64,000 nucleotides of DNA from assembly GCA_024278275.1 (NCBI GenBank), contig JAJRTN010000172.1, positions 1 through 64,000 of the forward strand. The letters run 5' to 3'. The position numbers were made by a program, and so were the translations under genes. Within the stretch, counting starts at the first letter, position 1. Each line of letters opens with the position of its first letter. The notes under the pieces are model-generated. The model was not told the origin of the DNA and made no database searches. It worked only from the letters and a program-made list of their open reading frames with translations. Source of the stretch: Candidatus Hydrogenedentota bacterium (GTDB taxonomy: Bacteria; Hydrogenedentota; Hydrogenedentia; Hydrogenedentales; JAJRTN01). Below are positions 59,787-64,000 of this stretch, piece after piece.

Positions 59787-59882
59787 GGCCTGGCAACATT
59801 CAATTGGCCAAGGACGCACAAAAGAGGTATCACGCATGAAGTGGTACCCGCCGTTACGTAATCACGACGGGTAGCTTGGGCG

Positions 59883-60740
59883 ATGGAACATACCGATGCA
59901 AGGGAAAGAATGGCGGATCTCCGGGAAAACGGCCTCAGCACATACCTGGCGGAAATCTCCCGCATCCCTCTGCTGACTTCGGCGGAAGAAATACGCCTCG
60001 CCAGAATGGCGCAAAAGAATGACGGCGCGGCGCGGCGCAAACTCATTGTCTCCAATCTTCGCCTGGTCGTGAGCGTGGCCAAGAAGTATCTTTATTACGG
60101 TCTCCCTTTGCTCGATCTTATCGAAGAAGGTAATCTGGGCCTGATGAAGGCGGTGGACCGCTACGACCCGGAGCGGGGTTGCAAGTTCTCCACCTATGCC
60201 ACGTGGTGGATTCGCCAGGCCGTGACGCGCTCCCTGTCCAATCATGGGCGCACGGTGCGCATCCCGGTCTACATCACGGACAACCTGGCAAAGTACAAGA
60301 AAATTGCCGAGAAACACTACATCAAGACGGGCACACTTCCCGATATAGAGGACGTGGCCAAGGAACTGGGGGTCAAGCCGGCGGAAGCCAAGCGCCTCCA
60401 GGAATTCGCTGACACGGTGTCGCCCATCGAACGCATCCGAACCACGGACTCCGACGGCAGCCGGGGCATCCCGGAAAGCATCGAGCCGCAACATGCGGAC
60501 AAGGCCATCGAGCAGATCGCCCTGGATCAGCAGATGAGCGAGTTGATGAGCCAACTCGACGAGCGGGAGAGCAAAATCATTCGATACCGCTATGGCCTCA
60601 TGGATGGCAAGGCCCATACCCTGGAGGAGACGGGAAAGAAGTTCGGCCTCACCCGCGAACGAATCCGCCAGATCGAGAAAGACGTCATGAAGCGGTTGCG
60701 TGAGTTTGTTTCGGCCCACCAGGAGGATTTCCGCCCGTAG
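59883..60740 (+). CDS. RNA polymerase sigma factor, sigma-70 group 2 type
   Basis: A 285-residue sigma factor without the long region 1.1 and non-conserved insert of RpoD. Region 1.2 is LSTYLAEISRIPLLTSAEE. Region 2 has IVSNLRLVVSVAKKY, GLPLLDLIEEGNLGLMKAVDRYDPERGCKFSTYATWWIRQAV. Region 3 follows with HYIKTGTLPDIEDVAKELG, and region 4 ends in LTRERIRQIEKDVMKRLREF. The pattern fits RpoS or SigA-like alternative factors for stress or stationary phase. The ATG at 59910 has a better ribosome site (AGGGAA) and may be the true start. Confidence 0.93.
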   Translation: MEHTDARERMADLRENGLSTYLAEISRIPLLTSAEEIRLARMAQKNDGAARRKLIVSNLRLVVSVAKKYLYYGLPLLDLIEEGNLGLMKAVDRYDPERGCKFSTYATWWIRQAVTRSLSNHGRTVRIPVYITDNLAKYKKIAEKHYIKTGTLPDIEDVAKELGVKPAEAKRLQEFADTVSPIERIRTTDSDGSRGIPESIEPQHADKAIEQIALDQQMSELMSQLDERESKIIRYRYGLMDGKAHTLEETGKKFGLTRERIRQIEKDVMKRLREFVSAHQEDFRP

Positions 60741-60902
60741 GGCAAATCCGCTCCGGACTTCAACGGCGGTGGCGACGGGTTCACGAAAAACGTGGGGGCC
60801 TAATGGCCGCTCCAGAATCCACCACGAATGCGTTCGGGATGACAGGGGGGGGCGGCTTTTGTCATCCGGCGTTTTACATGTATCAGCAAAGGAAGTATCC
60901 CC

Positions 60903-61424
60903 ATGGATCTCGCACACGTCATACGAAACATTCCCGACTTTCCCAAGCCGGGGATCCAGTTCAAGGACATCACCACGCTGCTCCTTGAACCGAATGCCTT
61001 CCGCCAGGTGATTGACACGTGGTACGAACGGTACCGCGCCAGGGCGATTGACGCCATCGTCGCCATCGACGCGCGCGGCTTCGTTTTCGGCGGGGCCTTG
61101 GCCTACGCCCTTGGCGTGCCCCTGGCGCTCGCGCGCAAGAAAGGCAAGCTCCCCGGTGAAACCCTGGCCGAGTCGTTTGAGCTGGAATACGGCACCGATA
61201 CGGTGGAAATCCACGCGGACGCCGTGCAACCGGGGCAGCGGGTGGTGGTGATGGATGATCTGCTGGCCACGGGGGGCACGGCCGCCGCGGTGACGCGACT
61301 GGTGCGCCGTCTCGGGGGCGAAGTGGTGGAGGCCGCCTTCGTGATCGAGTTGCCCCCGCTCCAGGGGCGCAAGGCCCTGGACGGTATCCCGGTCCACACG
61401 TTGGTTTCTTTTATGGTCGACTGA
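60903..61424 (+). CDS. apt: Adenine phosphoribosyltransferase
   Basis: Salvages adenine to AMP with PRPP. 173 residues, typical. IRNIPDFPKPGIQFKDIT at the start, AIDARGFVFG, RKKGKLPGET, and the PRPP loop VVVMDDLLATGGTA are present in order. AAGGAAG precedes the ATG. It follows the sigma factor gene by 160 bp and is followed within 35 bp by a HAD hydrolase, perhaps in one operon. Confidence 0.95.
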   Translation: MDLAHVIRNIPDFPKPGIQFKDITTLLLEPNAFRQVIDTWYERYRARAIDAIVAIDARGFVFGGALAYALGVPLALARKKGKLPGETLAESFELEYGTDTVEIHADAVQPGQRVVVMDDLLATGGTAAAVTRLVRRLGGEVVEAAFVIELPPLQGRKALDGIPVHTLVSFMVD

Positions 61425-61458
61425 CCCCATTGCGCGACGCGCGGGAGCACCCCATTCA

Positions 61459-62295
61459 ATGACTTCATCCACGGCTTCGGCCATTGAGTTTGTAAACCGT
61501 CCGCCCCAAGGCCTGGTGCGGCATGTCCTCTTCGATTTTGACGGCACGATCAGTTTGCTGCGCGAAGGTTGGCAAAGGGTCATGCGGGAGGTCTGTATTG
61601 ATTTTGTCCGCGGCGACACACCGCCCACGCCTGAAATCGAGTCCGCCGTGGAGAACATGATTGACGAAACCACCGGCGTGCAGACCATCGTGCAGATGGA
61701 ACGCCTCGCGGCGATGGTGGCGGAGGCGGGCCTGGTCCCGCCGGAGCAGCGCCTGGACGCGGCAGGATACAAGCGCATTTACCTTGACCGCCTCATGGAG
61801 CCGGTACGGGAACGCATCGCGGAGGTGGAAAGTGGAAAAACCCCCGCCGAACAGTGGATGGTCCGGGGAGCGGTGGATTTCCTTCGCCGGATCAGCGAGA
61901 TGAATGTGACCCTTTGCGTGTTCAGCGGCACCGACCGCGATGATGTGCGAAACGAGGCCCGGCTGCTGGGGGTGAGCGGCTTTTTCTCGGAGATCTGGGG
62001 GGCCTTGGGCAATATCGAGGCGTATTCCAAGGAGAAGGTCATCCGCGAGATCATGGCGGACCACCACCTGGAAGGCCCTGAAGTGCTGGCCATCGGCGAT
62101 GGCCCGGTGGAACTGCGCAACGTGAAGGCGGCGGGCGGCATCGCCATCGGGGTGGCCTCAAACGAGAAAACGGGCCACGGCCTGGACCCGCGAAAACGGA
62201 AACGCCTGATCGACGCGGGGGCCGACATCATCATCCCGGACTTCACCGTGGGACGGGAACTCCTCGATTACCTCTTCCCCGGCGGCAAGGCATAA
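61459..62295 (+). CDS. HAD superfamily hydrolase (phosphoglycolate phosphatase-like)
   Basis: A 278-residue protein with HVLFDFDGTISLL (motif I with both Asp), VFSGTDRDD (motif II), YSKEKVIREIM (motif III Lys) and AIGDGPVELRN (motif IV). The cap is helical. Its place just before an alpha-mannosidase suggests a sugar phosphate as substrate, but this is only context. Start at 61459, 34 bp after apt. Confidence 0.87.
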   Translation: MTSSTASAIEFVNRPPQGLVRHVLFDFDGTISLLREGWQRVMREVCIDFVRGDTPPTPEIESAVENMIDETTGVQTIVQMERLAAMVAEAGLVPPEQRLDAAGYKRIYLDRLMEPVRERIAEVESGKTPAEQWMVRGAVDFLRRISEMNVTLCVFSGTDRDDVRNEARLLGVSGFFSEIWGALGNIEAYSKEKVIREIMADHHLEGPEVLAIGDGPVELRNVKAAGGIAIGVASNEKTGHGLDPRKRKRLIDAGADIIIPDFTVGRELLDYLFPGGKA

Positions 62296-62318
62296 GGAAC
62301 AAGCACGGAGAAACAGCC

Positions 62319-64000
62319 ATGACAAAGGCGCATGATATGACCATCCACATGATCGGCCATGGTCACATCGATCCAACGTGGCTATGGCGGTGGACGGAAG
62401 GCTTTGAGGAGGTTCGGGCCACCTTCCGCAGCGCCCTAGACCGCATGAACGAGACGCCGGACTTCCACTTCACCGCGAGCAGCGCCTGTTTCTACACTTG
62501 GGTGGAAGCGTGCGACCCGGCCATGTTCGAGGAAATCCGGGCGCGCGTGGCGGAGGGGCGCTGGGAGATCGCCGGGGGGTGGTGGATCGAGCCGGACTGC
62601 AATGTGCCCTGTGGAGAATCCTTCGTGCGACAGGGCCTGTATGCCCAGCGCTTCTTCCAGCGGGCTTTCGGGAAAACCGCCCGCGTGGGATTCAATCCCG
62701 ACAGTTTCGGTCACGCGGGCGCGCTGCCCCAGATCCTGAAGAAACTCGGCCTGGACTACTACGTCTATATGCGGCCCCAGCCGGTCCACGAAATGGAGTA
62801 CCCCGAAGGCACGACTTTCTGGTGGGAGGGGCCGGACGGATCGCGCGTGCTGGCAAGCAACATTCCCGTCAGCTATAACGCCGACGCGGAGACTTCGGAA
62901 CGAATCCAACAACTGGCCACGTATGCCCATCTCAATCCGGGGCAACGCCATGTTCTCGGCTTTTATGGCGTGGGAAACCACGGCGGCGGCCCGACGAAGC
63001 GGGCCATCAGGCAAATCCAGGCGACCGCGGAAGCGCCGGACATGCCCCGGCCCAGGCTTTCCACCCTGGAAGCCTATTTCGCGGCGCTCGAAGCGGAGGG
63101 ACAACTGGATGACATGCCCGTCATCCGCAACGAGCTTCAGCACCACGCACGGGGCTGCTACAGCGCCCACGCCGGCGTGAAAAGACTCAACCGCCGGGTC
63201 GAGCACGCCCTGATGGACGCGGAACGGCTCGCCGCCGTGGCCCATCTCCAGGGACACCGGCCCTATCCGCGGGAAGCACTGGCCGAAGGCTGGCGGAACC
63301 TGCTCTACAACCAGTTCCACGACATCCTCGCCGGAACCAGTATCGCCCCTTCCTATGAAGACACCCGCGACCAGCTCGGGGCCGCGCGCCATGGCGCCGA
63401 CCGGATCCGCAACCTGGCGATCCAGTCCCTCGCCCGCGAAATAGACACCCGCGCGGAAGGCAACACCCTCGTGGTCTTCAACCCCCTGCCCTGGGCCATC
63501 CGGGAGCCGGTGACCGTGTCGCCCATCGTGGAGCGCACCCTGGATAAACCGCTTCGACTGGTAGACGATAAGGAACAGGACGTGGCGCTGCAGGCTGTCC
63601 GGGGCGACCAGGTCGGGGCCGCGCGCTACGCCTTCACCGCCGAGGCGCCGCCCCTGGGGTACCGGGTTTACCATGTACGCGGCGGTAAATCGACCGGGGG
63701 TGAAGGCGTGTCGGCAAGCACGGAGGCGCTGGAGAACCGGTGGTGGCGGATCACCTTTGATCCCGAGTCCGGCCGGATGGATGCCTTGCTGGATAAGGAA
63801 ACGGGCGTCCCGGTGTTGAAAGCGGGGAATGTGCTGGCCTGCCTGGAAGACCCGTCGGACACCTGGAGCCATGGGGTGCGGCAATACGACCGGGAAGCGG
63901 GGTGTTTCGGCGCCGCGCGGCTGAAGGTGGCGGAAAGCGGACCGGTGCTCGGGCGCGTGCGCGCCGTATCCCGTTTCGGCGATTCCACGGCCATCACGGA
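62319..64000 (+). CDS. Alpha-mannosidase, GH38 (partial, runs off the window)
   Basis: The frame is open from 62319 to the end of the window (560 codons); it is not in the ORF track because it has no stop here. GH38 landmarks: HGHIDPTWLWRWTEG near the start with the zinc ligands His and Asp, GFNPDSFGHAGALPQILKKLG with the nucleophile Asp at about residue 128, and FYGVGNHGGGPTKRAI. The hallmark NQFHDILAGTSI lies around residue 330, followed by the beta-sandwich start (VVFNPLPW). It would trim mannosides from glycans; no signal peptide is seen, so a cytoplasmic place is likely. GGAG lies 10 bases upstream. Confidence 0.93.
   Translation, partial: MTKAHDMTIHMIGHGHIDPTWLWRWTEGFEEVRATFRSALDRMNETPDFHFTASSACFYTWVEACDPAMFEEIRARVAEGRWEIAGGWWIEPDCNVPCGESFVRQGLYAQRFFQRAFGKTARVGFNPDSFGHAGALPQILKKLGLDYYVYMRPQPVHEMEYPEGTTFWWEGPDGSRVLASNIPVSYNADAETSERIQQLATYAHLNPGQRHVLGFYGVGNHGGGPTKRAIRQIQATAEAPDMPRPRLSTLEAYFAALEAEGQLDDMPVIRNELQHHARGCYSAHAGVKRLNRRVEHALMDAERLAAVAHLQGHRPYPREALAEGWRNLLYNQFHDILAGTSIAPSYEDTRDQLGAARHGADRIRNLAIQSLAREIDTRAEGNTLVVFNPLPWAIREPVTVSPIVERTLDKPLRLVDDKEQDVALQAVRGDQVGAARYAFTAEAPPLGYRVYHVRGGKSTGGEGVSASTEALENRWWRITFDPESGRMDALLDKETGVPVLKAGNVLACLEDPSDTWSHGVRQYDREAGCFGAARLKVAESGPVLGRVRAVSRFGDSTAIT

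Larger units (their letters stand above)
59333..59882. other. Divergent intergenic region, HD protein / sigma factor
   Basis: About 550 bp. It contains a 21-bp perfect inverted repeat (59499-59519 and 59666-59686; core GTGGCACAGCCGCCCTC) enclosing 146 bp with further GGGGCC / GGCCCC pairs, probably another palindromic element, and the sigma factor promoter at 59758-59786. The ORFs 59463-59861 and 59434-59712 read through the repeat. Confidence 0.6.

Noticed and set aside
59434-59861. ORFs of 92 and 132 aa ahead of the sigma factor
   Set aside because: They read through the 188-bp inverted-repeat unit and show no ribosome site or family motif.

Overview
The window is about 64 kb of GC-rich (by eye roughly 60-65 %), gene-dense bacterial chromosome. 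It holds about 47 protein genes, no tRNA or rRNA genes that I can see, no CRISPR array and no prophage. The content suggests a Gram-negative, probably free-living heterotroph: SodA, a class A penicillin-binding protein, alanine racemase, PlsY and PgsA, many glycosyltransferases, a GH38 alpha-mannosidase, DUF2723 and DUF547 proteins, a fused E1 enzyme and a NapH-like flavoprotein fusion. This style, with many short palindromic intergenic repeats, resembles Planctomycetes or candidate phyla such as Hydrogenedentota. That placement is an inference from gene style, not proven by a marker gene.

Layout. 1-2.5 kb: tandem 115-bp repeat, a GT2-methyltransferase fusion, sodA. 2.7-5.9 kb: PilZ protein, response regulator, der, plsY. 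6-11.5 kb: DUF2723 membrane protein, flavoprotein/ferredoxin fusion, DUF547 protein. 11.6-18.9 kb: SpoIIE-type phosphatase, phospholipase D-like protein, HTH-EIIA protein, PspC protein, tail-anchored TPR protein, GT2. 18.8-24 kb: membrane protein, YggP-like dehydrogenase, Na+/H+ antiporter. 24.1-29 kb: DeoR regulator, E2 and fused E1 of a 2-oxoacid dehydrogenase complex, ending in a clear terminator. 29-36 kb: small membrane protein, GT2, then a translationally coupled set of bi-domain oxidoreductase, GT4 and asparagine synthase that looks like a surface-glycan module. 36.2-43.5 kb: pgsA-alr-NYN protein, then a fused transporter/spermidine synthase-like protein with a large membrane protein. 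43.8-48.1 kb: membrane-anchored Hsp20 behind a sigma-54-type promoter, TylF-like protein, H+ P-type ATPase. 48.7-50.3 kb: IS110-family element with a structured non-coding leader. 50.5-59.3 kb: PBP1, frameshifted DUF1499 gene, HAD hydrolase, thrS, pfk, CHAD and HD proteins. 59.8-64 kb: group 2 sigma factor, apt, HAD hydrolase, alpha-mannosidase (runs off the end).

Several features stand out. There are at least four families of dispersed palindromic repeats, two of which look like non-autonomous mobile elements (115 bp and about 117-170 bp). The IS110 element carries a strongly folded upstream region where bridge RNAs are encoded in this family. Several proteins have unusual architecture: a circularly permuted flavoprotein fused to a NapH-like module, a TPR protein with an EF-Tu domain II-like barrel and a tail anchor, and an excisionase-type HTH joined to a PTS EIIA. 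Two long homopolymer runs (9 G, 7 C) coincide with apparent reading-frame problems and may be assembly errors.

All start sites, promoters and repeats were judged by eye. No database search or folding program was run.
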